Shown here piece after piece: positions 34,812 to 42,026 of a stretch of 64,000 bases of DNA. The position numbers and the translations under genes were made by a program. The notes beneath the pieces were generated by a model. That model saw only the letters and a list, made by a program, of their open reading frames with translations. It did no database searches and was not told where the DNA came from. The DNA is from Sporosarcina sp. FSL K6-1508 (lineage in GTDB: Bacteria; Bacillota; Bacilli; Bacillales_A; Planococcaceae), in contig NZ_JBBOXF010000001.1 of assembly GCF_038007465.1 (NCBI RefSeq), positions 372,001 through 436,000 of the forward strand, in the 5' to 3' direction. Position 1 is the stretch's first letter, and each line of letters begins with the position of its first letter.

Positions 34812-35414
34812 TTAGGCTTCTGTTTCTGCTTCCTCTTCGTTTTCCTGTCCGTAATACGTGACGAATTCGTCAAGTGATTTTCGGGGGCGTGCCTTTGGTA
34901 TTTCATCAAAATAACCGAATTGGAGCATGCTGATAATTCGCTCGCCCTGCTTGACGCCAAGTTCTTCCCTAAATTTCGGATTATCGAGGAAGCCAGGTGT
35001 TTTCCAGCATGTGCCGATTCCTTTATCCCAAGCCAGAAGTTGCGTGTTCATAATGAACATGCTAGCCGCTGCATAATCTTCAAGGCGTTCTTTCTGCCGT
35101 GCGTCTTCAGGAACAATAACGAATGCAACTGCACCGGGTCCTGTAAATTTCTTCATTTGTTTCTCAAGGTCTTCTTCCGAGAGTTCTTTCCATTTCGGAA
35201 CGCCATATTCACGCAAAATATCGAGGAATTTCACATATCCCTTATCAGCAGCTACAACAAAGCGCCACGGATTTCGATTGCCATGATTTGGTGCCCATGC
35301 TGCGTCTTCAAGCATTTCGGCAATATTTTCCGGATCAACCGGCTGGCCGTTAAAGTTCTTTATTGAACGACGTGAAATAATCGCGTCTCTGACAGACAAA
35401 GCTTGCTCATTCAT
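34812..35414 (-). CDS. Nitroreductase family protein
   Basis: The 200-residue FMN-dependent oxidoreductase has the family opening ISRRSIKNFNGQPVDPENI (R-R-S flavin phosphate contact), NHGNRNPWRFVV, and the C-terminal loop GERIISMLQFGYFDEIPKARPRKSLDEFV. AAGGGGA precedes the ATG. It is a cytosolic homodimer type; the true substrate is unknown. The C-terminal tail is Glu-rich. Single-gene unit. Confidence 0.88.
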   Translation of the reverse strand: MNEQALSVRDAIISRRSIKNFNGQPVDPENIAEMLEDAAWAPNHGNRNPWRFVVAADKGYVKFLDILREYGVPKWKELSEEDLEKQMKKFTGPGAVAFVIVPEDARQKERLEDYAAASMFIMNTQLLAWDKGIGTCWKTPGFLDNPKFREELGVKQGERIISMLQFGYFDEIPKARPRKSLDEFVTYYGQENEEEAETEA

Positions 35415-35581
35415 TACTCATTTCCCCTTTACACATACTTCGACCATTATACCTTAATTGTTCATTATTAGCGAAACCGTTTGAAGTTGAATGTATTCAA
35501 CGTTTTCAGAATACAAGATTATTACTTTTCATGGTATAGTAATAACAATGCAAACTATTATAAAAAAGGATGATTTTATTC

Positions 35582-36427
35582 ATGAATAAAAAGCCCTTGG
35601 CGTGGATTGTGGATAGTACTGCGTATATTCCAGATGAACTCCGACAACACCCAGACTTCTTTTCCGTACCTTTAAATATACATTTCGGTGAAAAACAATT
35701 TGTCGATGGTGTCGATTTAAACCCACAGCAACTTTACGAGAAAATAAAAAGTGCTGACGAATTCCCAAAAACATCACAACCTTCAGCGGGTGAATTTGCC
35801 GAACGGTTCAAGGTCATTGCAGAACAGTATGAACAAGCTATCGCGATTCATGTATCTAGTAAAATGAGCGGAACGTTTGCTTCTTCTACAGCAGGTGCTG
35901 AAATCGCTGGATTCCCCGTTACGTTTATCGATTCACTGTCCTTATCCTATGGAATTACTGGATTAATTAAACGGGGCATGGACATGTATGACGGTGGTTC
36001 CACTGTTTCTGAAATTGAAACTACGCTGAATAAGATGGCCGGGTCGGTGCATAACTACATCTTAATAGGACAACTTGAGCAATTATACAAAGGCGGGCGA
36101 ATGAGCGGTGCACAATTTTTCCTTGGCAGCTTATTGAAAGTGAAGCCCGTTGTCCACATTTCGAAAGATGGCGAATTAGAAGCCATCGAAAAAGTGCGAT
36201 CCGAGAAAAAAGCAATGCAATACTTGGTCGATAAAGTAGCCGCCGGTCACCATACAGGCAGAAAAAAAGTCTATCTGATGCAGGGCAACGTTATGGAGCA
36301 AGCGGTGCATTTGAAAAACTTGCTGCAGCAACAGGTACCTGATCTTGAAGTGGAAATCGGGGATATTAGTTCCGTGCTCGCGGTTCACGCAGGCGAAGGG
36401 ACGCTCGCTATTTTATGGTTTGACTGA
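35582..36427 (+). CDS. DegV family fatty-acid-binding protein
   Basis: The 281-residue protein shows the DegV motifs: WIVDSTAYIPDEL at the N-terminus, KTSQPSAGEF, HVSSKMSGTFASS (ligand contacts) and GRMSGAQFFLGSLLKVKPVVHISKDGEL. DegV (FakB-like) proteins bind fatty acids, in some species for phosphorylation by FakA. The ATG at 35582 was chosen since AAGGATGA lies 7 nt before it; the ATG at 35570 touches the ribosome site. No kinase partner is adjacent. Confidence 0.9.
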   Translation: MNKKPLAWIVDSTAYIPDELRQHPDFFSVPLNIHFGEKQFVDGVDLNPQQLYEKIKSADEFPKTSQPSAGEFAERFKVIAEQYEQAIAIHVSSKMSGTFASSTAGAEIAGFPVTFIDSLSLSYGITGLIKRGMDMYDGGSTVSEIETTLNKMAGSVHNYILIGQLEQLYKGGRMSGAQFFLGSLLKVKPVVHISKDGELEAIEKVRSEKKAMQYLVDKVAAGHHTGRKKVYLMQGNVMEQAVHLKNLLQQQVPDLEVEIGDISSVLAVHAGEGTLAILWFD

Positions 36428-36433
36428 ATTTAG

Positions 36434-36470
36434 AAAAGCAGTCCGTCTCAAGTTGACGGACTGCTTTTAT
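36434..36470 (+). terminator. degV terminator
   Basis: A 14-bp perfect stem (36434-36447 / 36455-36468) follows the stop; T tail TTTTAT. Confidence 0.88.
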
Positions 36471-36565
36471 CGATAAGAAAATAAGATATTTCGGCATAGT
36501 AATGACTAGTACTAATGAAATTAAAGGCACAATATGCCGAGACTGAGCGGCGCCTTACGCTTTTC

Positions 36566-37051
36566 TTATGAGAAATGGTCGTTGATTTTGAAAAAGATAT
36601 ATTTTGCATTTGGTGAAAACATATACGAGTCTTTGTATGCCCAATCGCGATGTCTCGCGTCAAACGTATGGGCATTAACAAGTGGAACTGTGCCGTCTTT
36701 TGCGGTAACTATTGTTGTATGATTAAATTTCCCATCGCCTTCGAAGTCATAGGCTATAACATCCCCTAATCCTAGTTCCTCAGCTGAAGAAACTTGCGTT
36801 GCCGTCAACCCTTTTTTTGAACCTGCTAAATACCAACGAAGTGAATGCGCTGTCGACCAACTGAAGCTCCAGTTTCCACCTCGAATCCACCACCCGCCTT
36901 CGCGATTTGGATAGCCGTGCATCGGAGCCCCGCCAGCCAGCAAACATTGTGAAATATAATTCGTACAATCCACATCGAACGATGGAAATGCCGGATTACG
37001 GCTATTCCACCACATATCCGCGTACTGGACAGCCGCTGCCCTGTTATACAT
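36566..37051 (-). CDS. Amidase_6-type putative amidase
   Basis: The 161-residue protein consists of a single Amidase_6 (CHAP/NlpC-like cysteine hydrolase) domain: DCTNYISQCLLAGG carries the catalytic cysteine, FNHTTIVTAKDG the histidine, and WWIRGGNWSFSWSTAHSLRWYL the typical tryptophan-rich segment. There is no signal peptide or extra domain, although relatives are usually longer. The ATG at 37051 lies 7 nt after GGGAGGCG. It may act on peptidoglycan peptides in sporulation or germination, which would fit its CwlJ-like neighbour 217 nt upstream on the same strand. An intergenic fragment of the dispersed repeat (36540-36563) abuts its 3' end. Confidence 0.8.
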   Translation of the reverse strand: MYNRAAAVQYADMWWNSRNPAFPSFDVDCTNYISQCLLAGGAPMHGYPNREGGWWIRGGNWSFSWSTAHSLRWYLAGSKKGLTATQVSSAEELGLGDVIAYDFEGDGKFNHTTIVTAKDGTVPLVNAHTFDARHRDWAYKDSYMFSPNAKYIFFKINDHFS

Positions 37052-37267
37052 TGTCAATCGCCTCCCTATGCTATCGTATGAAAACAGAGCTGGCGGAATG
37101 CGTTTAAGGGAGTTGAAAACTATAACGAGAACAAATCCATTTCTAAATACATTTCATTTACCATGGCTGGTTGGCTACCAGTACCTTCGACTAAAAATGT
37201 TGTACTTTTGTAGTAATAAGGCAAAATTGCGATAAAAATCTAGTATTAATAGTAGCTCCTAGACAAC

Positions 37268-37708
37268 CTAACCGATATAAACACTTTCACATGTTCCAGC
37301 TGCTGGTTCATAAAAACAATGATCTTTAAACTGACCAGTAAAAGGCTGACCATACCATGTTGGAGGGCATGGAGCATACGGATTAAAATACCAAAGAGCA
37401 TATTTCCCTGGGTGGTCTCTCCAGTAATCCAAAGTCTGTTTTGCTAATCTTTTTTCAACAGGTCTCGCTCTTTCATAAAATAAATTACCTTTCTGAACAG
37501 CTTCAAAAGAATAATTTCCTCCTTGTACTTGAAAAATGACATCTTCAATAGACCTTAAATCTCTGAAGTCCGGACAATCCGCCACAAGACGATTTACAAT
37601 TACATTTCCAACATATAACATTCCTTGTTGACCTTCACCTTCGGCTTCCGCTCTCATCATCCTTGCCATTAAGTCAACGTCTGAACTTCGGTATTTTACT
37701 CTTGGCAT
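37268..37708 (-). CDS. Second CwlJ-like cell wall hydrolase
   Basis: The 146-residue protein aligns along its full length with CwlJ (5527) and the SleB/CwlJ hydrolase domain: VDLMARMMRAEAEGEGQQGMLYVGNV (catalytic Glu region) and CPPTWYGQPFTGQFKDHCFYEP at the C-terminus. There is no signal peptide, as in CwlJ, which reaches the coat from the mother cell. GGGGTGA precedes the ATG. Unlike the first copy it has no gerQ beside it. It lies immediately outside the tRNA-Ala element. Confidence 0.88.
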   Translation of the reverse strand: MPRVKYRSSDVDLMARMMRAEAEGEGQQGMLYVGNVIVNRLVADCPDFRDLRSIEDVIFQVQGGNYSFEAVQKGNLFYERARPVEKRLAKQTLDYWRDHPGKYALWYFNPYAPCPPTWYGQPFTGQFKDHCFYEPAAGTCESVYIG

Positions 37709-37953
37709 TTTTTCACCCCAAAATATATTATGAAAAAAAGCCTACATCGATGTCATTATTAAAGAAATAGGAATGATTAGTTTTTAATGCTTACAATTTT
37801 TAAGTAAGATGAAAACTACGGCATTCTTTTTATACCTTTATTCAACTAAACGGCGTCAGTAAAAATGCGCCTCTTCTTATAGTAGAAACTCCACTTTAGT
37901 TGAGTAAAAAGAAATATTCCTATGGGACAAATGTTTATATGCTAAAACAAAAA

Positions 37954-37976
37954 GAACCCTTACACGTCAAGGGTTC
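37954..37976 (-). terminator. Minus-strand terminator at the left edge of the tRNA-Ala element
   Basis: Stem GAACCCTT/AAGGGTTC (37954-37961 / 37969-37976) with a minus-strand TTTTTGTTTT tail. It resembles the hairpin after tRNA-Ala (AAAACCCTTG, 41829) and may be the displaced original tRNA terminator. Confidence 0.7.
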
Positions 37977-37993
37977 AAAGCATTTTATTACTA

Positions 37994-38017
37994 TATGGAA
38001 CATTGGGGGTTCGAACC
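37994..38017. repeat. Candidate attachment-site copy (attL-like) of the tRNA-Ala 3' end
   Basis: TATGGAACATTGGGGGTTCG and the next four bases match 21 of 24 positions of 41883-41906, the T-arm and acceptor end of tRNA-Ala(GGC), in the same orientation. This is where a displaced tRNA 3' end would lie if an element had integrated into the tRNA gene and the copy had then drifted. Confidence 0.6.
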
Positions 38018-38083
38018 ATCAATTTCAAAAAGTACAGTAACAGCAGGCTTTTCATGGGTTTACAAGCATTTTTATAATCGGCT

Positions 38084-38108
38084 GAATACGGGTTTGACTA
38101 CGGTTCAT
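38084..38108. repeat. Integrase arm-type repeat, left end
   Basis: GAATACGGGTTTGACTACGG and the bases after it repeat the sequence found just after the integrase gene at 41765-41797. Copies at both ends of the element suggest arm-binding sites for the integrase. Confidence 0.6.
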
Positions 38109-38182
38109 CAAAAAATTAGACATAAATACGCTTCAATGATTGTACTCAAAATAGGGCAAGGTCAATTAAATAGAGAGGTTCA

Positions 38183-38210
38183 ACATCTCTAATATAGAGG
38201 TGTTTTTTTA
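38183..38210 (+). terminator. Orphan plus-strand terminator
   Basis: Stem ACATCTCT/AGAGGTGT (38183-38190 / 38196-38203) is followed by a T-run on the plus strand, yet no believable plus-strand gene lies upstream. It is probably a leftover of a deleted element gene. Confidence 0.6.
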
Positions 38211-38293
38211 TGTAGTCATCGATAAGAAAAGGATAACAAATGATACAGCGCAACGTTGTAATCAATCGACGTCCTCTGGTTGGCTGGTAAAAC

Positions 38294-38785
38294 TTAATAT
38301 AGGTAGGCTACATCTAAAGAAATTTTTAGTCCTCTAATCCCACTTACGTATCTTTGGTAGGCAGTAAAAGTAAGCTCAGTGTCTTCCTTTTCAATTAGAC
38401 AATACTCCAGAAAATTTAATGAACTTTTTAAATTATTTATATCTATAGCACCGATAGTTGTAGGTTTTTTGATACTTTCTAATTTCTCAATGTACCTTTC
38501 ATTTCTAACTTTATCAATCATAGTTATTAATGATGCTTTAGTAAGTGTATCAATTTTTTCTGGAGAATGAATAATTTGTAAATTAAGTTCTAAATTCTCT
38601 ACACATACTTTAAAGTCATGTAACTCTCTTCGGGTACTATCTTGTCTACTATACTTCGCTAATTTATATGCCGATTTGCTACTCAGAAACACCCCTAGGA
38701 ATGCTCCTATTAAAGTAAAAACTCCTGATATTATTGCTGGTATCATTACATCAGGTTTTTGCATTACTTCTAACCATTCACTCAA
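38294..38785 (-). CDS. Single-pass membrane protein of the tRNA-Ala element
   Basis: The 163-residue protein starts TTG (GAGGTGG upstream). A short N-terminal segment precedes one hydrophobic helix (about 14-34, VMIPAIISGVFTLIGAFLGVF), then a basic stretch (SSKSAYKLAKYSRQDSTRR) and a mainly helical cytosolic domain of about 110 residues. This layout is common among phage and island proteins of unknown function. It could be a membrane effector for the cyclase-like gene upstream, but 347 bp lie between it and the preceding gene and no known effector domain is visible. Confidence 0.7.
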   Translation of the reverse strand: MSEWLEVMQKPDVMIPAIISGVFTLIGAFLGVFLSSKSAYKLAKYSRQDSTRRELHDFKVCVENLELNLQIIHSPEKIDTLTKASLITMIDKVRNERYIEKLESIKKPTTIGAIDINNLKSSLNFLEYCLIEKEDTELTFTAYQRYVSGIRGLKISLDVAYLY

Positions 38786-39132
38786 AACTTTCCACCTCTT
38801 CCCTTCGCATTCGCTTAATCTTGCCCTGACGCGTCACAATCCAATGTTTTAGTACAGTTCAATAATAGGCACATTGTCAGCGTTTCGGCATCCTGGGACT
38901 ATGCCACATGGAAAGCGCCATGTATCATGTAGTTACACAGGAAAGCCCTGTCATCTACGCGCTTGTATCGGTTCAAGTAGCTCATACAATTTCCGAAGTG
39001 AATTTTAAAAATAAAATTCGACGTACCACGGGACTCGTCACCCCCTCTTTTCCACAACCATAATTTCCCTGTTAAATAAAAAAGAGACCTAATGAGCGAT
39101 AAAATATTGAATTTTGCAACAAATTTTTCTTA
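38786..39132. other. Gene-free stretch inside the element
   Basis: I see no convincing gene here. A plus-strand ATG frame of 51 codons (38908-39063) has no ribosome site and no recognisable content. The DNA is less AT-rich than its flanks in the 38820-39050 part, which may be a remnant of other origin. It probably contains the promoter of the 38294 gene. Confidence 0.4.
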
Positions 39133-39486
39133 TCATTTACTTTTAATCATTTTGTTAATCGCTACTAACATATCATTATTTTGCTTAAGAAGTTCAATCT
39201 CTTTATCCGATATTTCTTCAACAACTTGGTATTGACTTTGCGTAAGATGAGCTATTTCGCCTTGATCGTCTTTAATAAGCACCTGATTAACATTCGCTAC
39301 TCTGTACACTGTATAGGCCTTTTCCAACGATACATTATTGAATGTGTTTGCTCTATTCGGCCTTAGCGTTTTAATATCTGTAGGAATGTACAAAATCCTA
39401 ATTAAATCATTCACCTGAGGCTTTATCTTAAAGCTTTGATATTTTTTCAACTGACCTTCTGAATTCACTAATTTGAATATACTCAT
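39133..39486 (-). CDS. Small protein downstream of the cyclase-like gene, unknown
   Basis: From the ATG at 39486 (ATGGAGGGA 6 nt upstream) the product has 117 residues: a beta-rich first 85 (FKIKPQVNDLIRILYIP, KAYTVYRVANVNQVLIKDD) and a C-terminal helix (DKEIELLKQNNDMLVAINKMIKS) that could oligomerise. There is no membrane helix or catalytic motif. It starts 37 nt after the cyclase-like stop, so the two are very likely co-transcribed and may act together. No family is recognised. Confidence 0.7.
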   Translation of the reverse strand: MSIFKLVNSEGQLKKYQSFKIKPQVNDLIRILYIPTDIKTLRPNRANTFNNVSLEKAYTVYRVANVNQVLIKDDQGEIAHLTQSQYQVVEEISDKEIELLKQNNDMLVAINKMIKSK

Positions 39487-39523
39487 CCTACATCCCTCCA
39501 TCATAAATTTGATAGTAGAAAAA

Positions 39524-40276
39524 TTATTTTTTGCTTAAACGTTCTCTAGCGGCATCGAAATCTTCATTTTCTCTTATCTCTATTTTTTTGATTAGCCAAT
39601 TATATTTATCCATAATTCTCTCTTTTTTTTCCACATTCATCTCTCGAGCTTTTATCTCATTAATAATTTCTTCAACTTTTGTTTTTAATACAGGCAGTTT
39701 TGCGCTTTTCTCATATTTCGTTTTAACTATATATTGAAATAGGTCAGCATAGTACCTTCCATCGTCATCTATAGCATAGTTATAAAACACCAATTGCTCA
39801 TTGTCTTTGACATCCAATTTCTCAACAATTGACTCGTCTAATATGACACGAGGATAGACAGCTTCTCTTTCTTCTAAAGTCGCAGCTAGATTTAGTGCTG
39901 GGCCAAAAATAGTATTAGTTTCTTTATTATAATAAATATCTCCCAAAACCATTGCTCCACGTATTACAACTTTATAGTTCAGTAAAAGGGTATTTTGCGC
40001 ACGTTGAACAGCATCCAGCAAATTATTAACATAATCAGTGAAGTCTGATTTTTCATCCCCCCCCATATCTCGATGGGGCTCGAATATTTGAATAATAGAA
40101 TCCGAAAAATTAATACTGTAACAGTTCTCAAATGGCTGTTCGGAAGATAAGTATACTGTTCTTAAAATATCATCTATCAGTCCAGGAGTATTGTTATCAA
40201 TCAAATCTTTAAAACCGAGAATATCGAAGAAAATAACGATTTTTTGGCTATATTCAACACTTCGTTCGTTGTTCAT
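39524..40276 (-). CDS. Class III nucleotide cyclase-like protein of the tRNA-Ala element
   Basis: The 250-residue protein opens with IVIFFDILGFKDLI, the first metal-Asp segment of class III adenylate/guanylate cyclases (D18). A second Asp lies in NFSDSIIQIF (D59), followed by VVIRGAMVLGDIYY and FGPALNLAATLEE, which parallel R-x-G-x-x-x-G and G-x-x-x-N-x-A-x-R; N129 is kept but the usual Arg is T133. The C-terminal 60 residues are charged helix. Soluble stand-alone cyclases of this kind occur in mobile islands, and Pycsar anti-phage systems use a class III pyrimidine cyclase. Activity and nucleotide are unproven. The ATG at 40276 is 9 nt after GTGAGGA. Confidence 0.75.
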   Translation of the reverse strand: MNNERSVEYSQKIVIFFDILGFKDLIDNNTPGLIDDILRTVYLSSEQPFENCYSINFSDSIIQIFEPHRDMGGDEKSDFTDYVNNLLDAVQRAQNTLLLNYKVVIRGAMVLGDIYYNKETNTIFGPALNLAATLEEREAVYPRVILDESIVEKLDVKDNEQLVFYNYAIDDDGRYYADLFQYIVKTKYEKSAKLPVLKTKVEEIINEIKAREMNVEKKERIMDKYNWLIKKIEIRENEDFDAARERLSKK

Positions 40277-40387
40277 ATTTATCATTCCTCACTTTTGTGC
40301 TCTTGAATAGCGTCAATTACTCTTTAGTTCATTATACCTCAATTACCACAATAACCAATTATCAATAGCCGGTTTACTACTTATAGA

Positions 40388-40585
40388 TTACGGACGCTCA
40401 TCATCACGGTCATTGAGCCAATTGTAGAAAGGCACAGGACGTACATTTGAAGCCTTGTCCTCCACCTGCAAAGTATTTACCTTCTTATTTACAAGGCGTT
40501 CCACAACCTTGCTGTACGCTCCCACAAACACCGCTCTCAATGTACTGCTCACCTTGCCCCCGCAAGCGTCTAGGAGAGAATTCAT
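40388..40585 (-). pseudogene. Short frame back-to-back with integrase, possibly a gene remnant
   Basis: A 65-residue frame ends in a phage/plasmid-protein-like tail (NVRPVPFYNWLNDRDDERP). Its ATG (40583-40585) directly abuts the integrase ATG on the other strand and no ribosome site can be seen, so it may be the 3' end of a replication or regulatory gene truncated when the element decayed, or no gene at all. Confidence 0.3.
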
Positions 40586-41758
40586 ATGGCTAAGAAAAAG
40601 AAATCAATAATTGAAAGTTACGAACTGAAAAACGGTGAGAAACGTTACATGTTTCAGTTATACATCGGTGTCAATCCGCTAACAGGAAAAGAACAAAGAA
40701 CAACTAGACGAGGCTTTAAAACACAAAAAGAAGCCCAGTTGGCTCTATCTCGCTTACGACTGGAGATAGACAACGGGACTTTCAGAAAAGTATCGGTTGA
40801 AACTTATCAAGATTTGTATAATTTGTGGATTGTACAATATGAAAAGACTGTTGAGCAAAGCACATTTGTTAAAACAAATGAGCTTTTCGATAATCACATC
40901 TTACCAGTGATGGGCAAATATAAGATAGATAAAATCAACGTAGATGTGTGTCAGAAACATGTGGATGAATGGGCTGTGAAGTTGAAGAAGTTTCGCGCGA
41001 TAAAAGCGTATGCATCGAGGGTCCTAGACTTTGCGATTAAACGCGGCTATATAGAAACAAATCCGTTTACCTATGTAGATATGCCTGCCGCTGCTTCTAA
41101 GAAGGTTGTTGTAACCAATGAAGATGAAGCAGAGAATTTTTATACTCGGGAGCAACTTATCAAGTTCCTATCTTGCTTAGAACAAGAAAGTAACTACAAA
41201 GCGTATGCTCTCTTCCGATTACTAGCGTTCAGTGGCATGCGTAAAGGTGAAGCGTTGGCCCTTACGTGGAATGACCTGAACTTAACAACAAACGATCTAC
41301 GCATTAATAAAGCACTTTCACGAGGTAAGGATAACAAGCTTTATGTGAAATCCACAAAGACAGGCGTTGCCCGTACAATCAAAATGGATGATAACACAGT
41401 GGCCATCTTGAAGGTGTGGAAGAAAAAGCAGAAGCAAGATTATTTAATACCGGGCTTTAATACGTTGCAGCCGAAGCAACTTATTTTTAGTAATGAGCGC
41501 AACGAATACATGCAGCCTACAAAGACACGCAAGTGGATTGTACATGTACAGGATAAATATGAGCTAGGCACAATCACAACTCATGGTTTACGTCACACGC
41601 ATTGTTCATTGTTATTTGAAGCTGGCGCAAGCATTAAAGAAGTACAGGACCGTTTAGGCCACACGGACATACAAACGACAATGAACATCTACACACACGT
41701 TACGAAGGAAGCGAAAGAAGAAGCAATACTTAAGTTTACCAACTACATTAAAATGTAG
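40586..41758 (+). CDS. int: Tyrosine-recombinase integrase
   Basis: The 390-residue integrase has an N-terminal AP2-like arm-binding domain (about 12-62; RYMFQLYIGVNPLTGKEQ, TRRGFKTQKEAQLALSRL), a SAM-like core-binding domain (about 72-165) and a C-terminal catalytic domain. All catalytic residues are visible: R219 (SGMRKGEA), K258 (STKTG), H333 and R336 (HGLRHTH), H359 (LGHTD) and nucleophile Y369 (NIYTH). AGGAGA precedes the ATG. It points toward and lies 126 bp from the 3' end of tRNA-Ala, the classic position for an integrated element. Confidence 0.93.
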   Translation: MAKKKKSIIESYELKNGEKRYMFQLYIGVNPLTGKEQRTTRRGFKTQKEAQLALSRLRLEIDNGTFRKVSVETYQDLYNLWIVQYEKTVEQSTFVKTNELFDNHILPVMGKYKIDKINVDVCQKHVDEWAVKLKKFRAIKAYASRVLDFAIKRGYIETNPFTYVDMPAAASKKVVVTNEDEAENFYTREQLIKFLSCLEQESNYKAYALFRLLAFSGMRKGEALALTWNDLNLTTNDLRINKALSRGKDNKLYVKSTKTGVARTIKMDDNTVAILKVWKKKQKQDYLIPGFNTLQPKQLIFSNERNEYMQPTKTRKWIVHVQDKYELGTITTHGLRHTHCSLLFEAGASIKEVQDRLGHTDIQTTMNIYTHVTKEAKEEAILKFTNYIKM

Positions 41759-41764
41759 ATAAAT

Positions 41765-41800
41765 GACTACGGGTTTGAATACGGTTGAATACGGTTCAAT
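41765..41800. repeat. Integrase arm-type repeats, right end
   Basis: Three direct copies of a GA-TACGG-TT motif (GACTACGGGTTTGAATACGG, then GAATACGGTTCAATG) match 38084-38108 at the other end of the element. Confidence 0.6.
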
Positions 41801-41825
41801 GAAGTCTGATGAACTAAGTAAAAAG

Positions 41826-41853
41826 AAAAAACCCTTGATATACAAGGGTTTTG
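41826..41853 (-). terminator. tRNA-Ala terminator
   Basis: Stem AAAACCCTTG/CAAGGGTTTT (41829-41838 / 41844-41853) with a minus-strand TTTTTTCTTTTT tail, 31 nt past the tRNA 3' end. Confidence 0.78.
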
Positions 41854-41884
41854 ACGTTGTTTGACACTCAATGAATTTGTACTA

Positions 41885-41957
41885 TGGAGCATAGGGGGCT
41901 CGAACCCCTGACCTTCACACTGCCAGCGTGACACTCTCCCAGCTGAGCTAATGCCCC
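41885..41957 (-). tRNA. tRNA-Ala (anticodon GGC)
   Basis: The 73-nt minus-strand sequence folds as a full cloverleaf: acceptor GGGGCAT/ATGCTCC, D-arm GCTC..GAGT, anticodon stem TCACG/TGTGA with loop CTGGCAG (GGC, Ala), and T-arm AGGGG TTCGAGC CCCCT. The discriminator base is A and CCA is not encoded. Its 3' end is the presumed attachment site of the element at 37994-41906. It reads away from the DUF2804 gene. Confidence 0.95.
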
Positions 41958-42026
41958 GAATCTTTGGTACAATAAGGATTATAGCAATAAGCTTCGAAAA
42001 AGACAATAGGCAGGAGGAACGTCTAT

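Noticed and set aside
37995..38192. 65-codon plus-strand frame
   Set aside because: It runs through the tRNA-like copy and the arm-type repeat, so it is more likely attachment-site DNA than a gene.
38908..39063. 51-codon plus-strand frame inside the element
   Set aside because: No Shine-Dalgarno sequence, no recognisable content, and it lies opposite to the transcription of its neighbours.
40586..41758. Complete prophage or ICE
   Set aside because: Only an integrase and a few small genes lie between the attachment-like sites; no structural, packaging, relaxase or replication gene is recognised.
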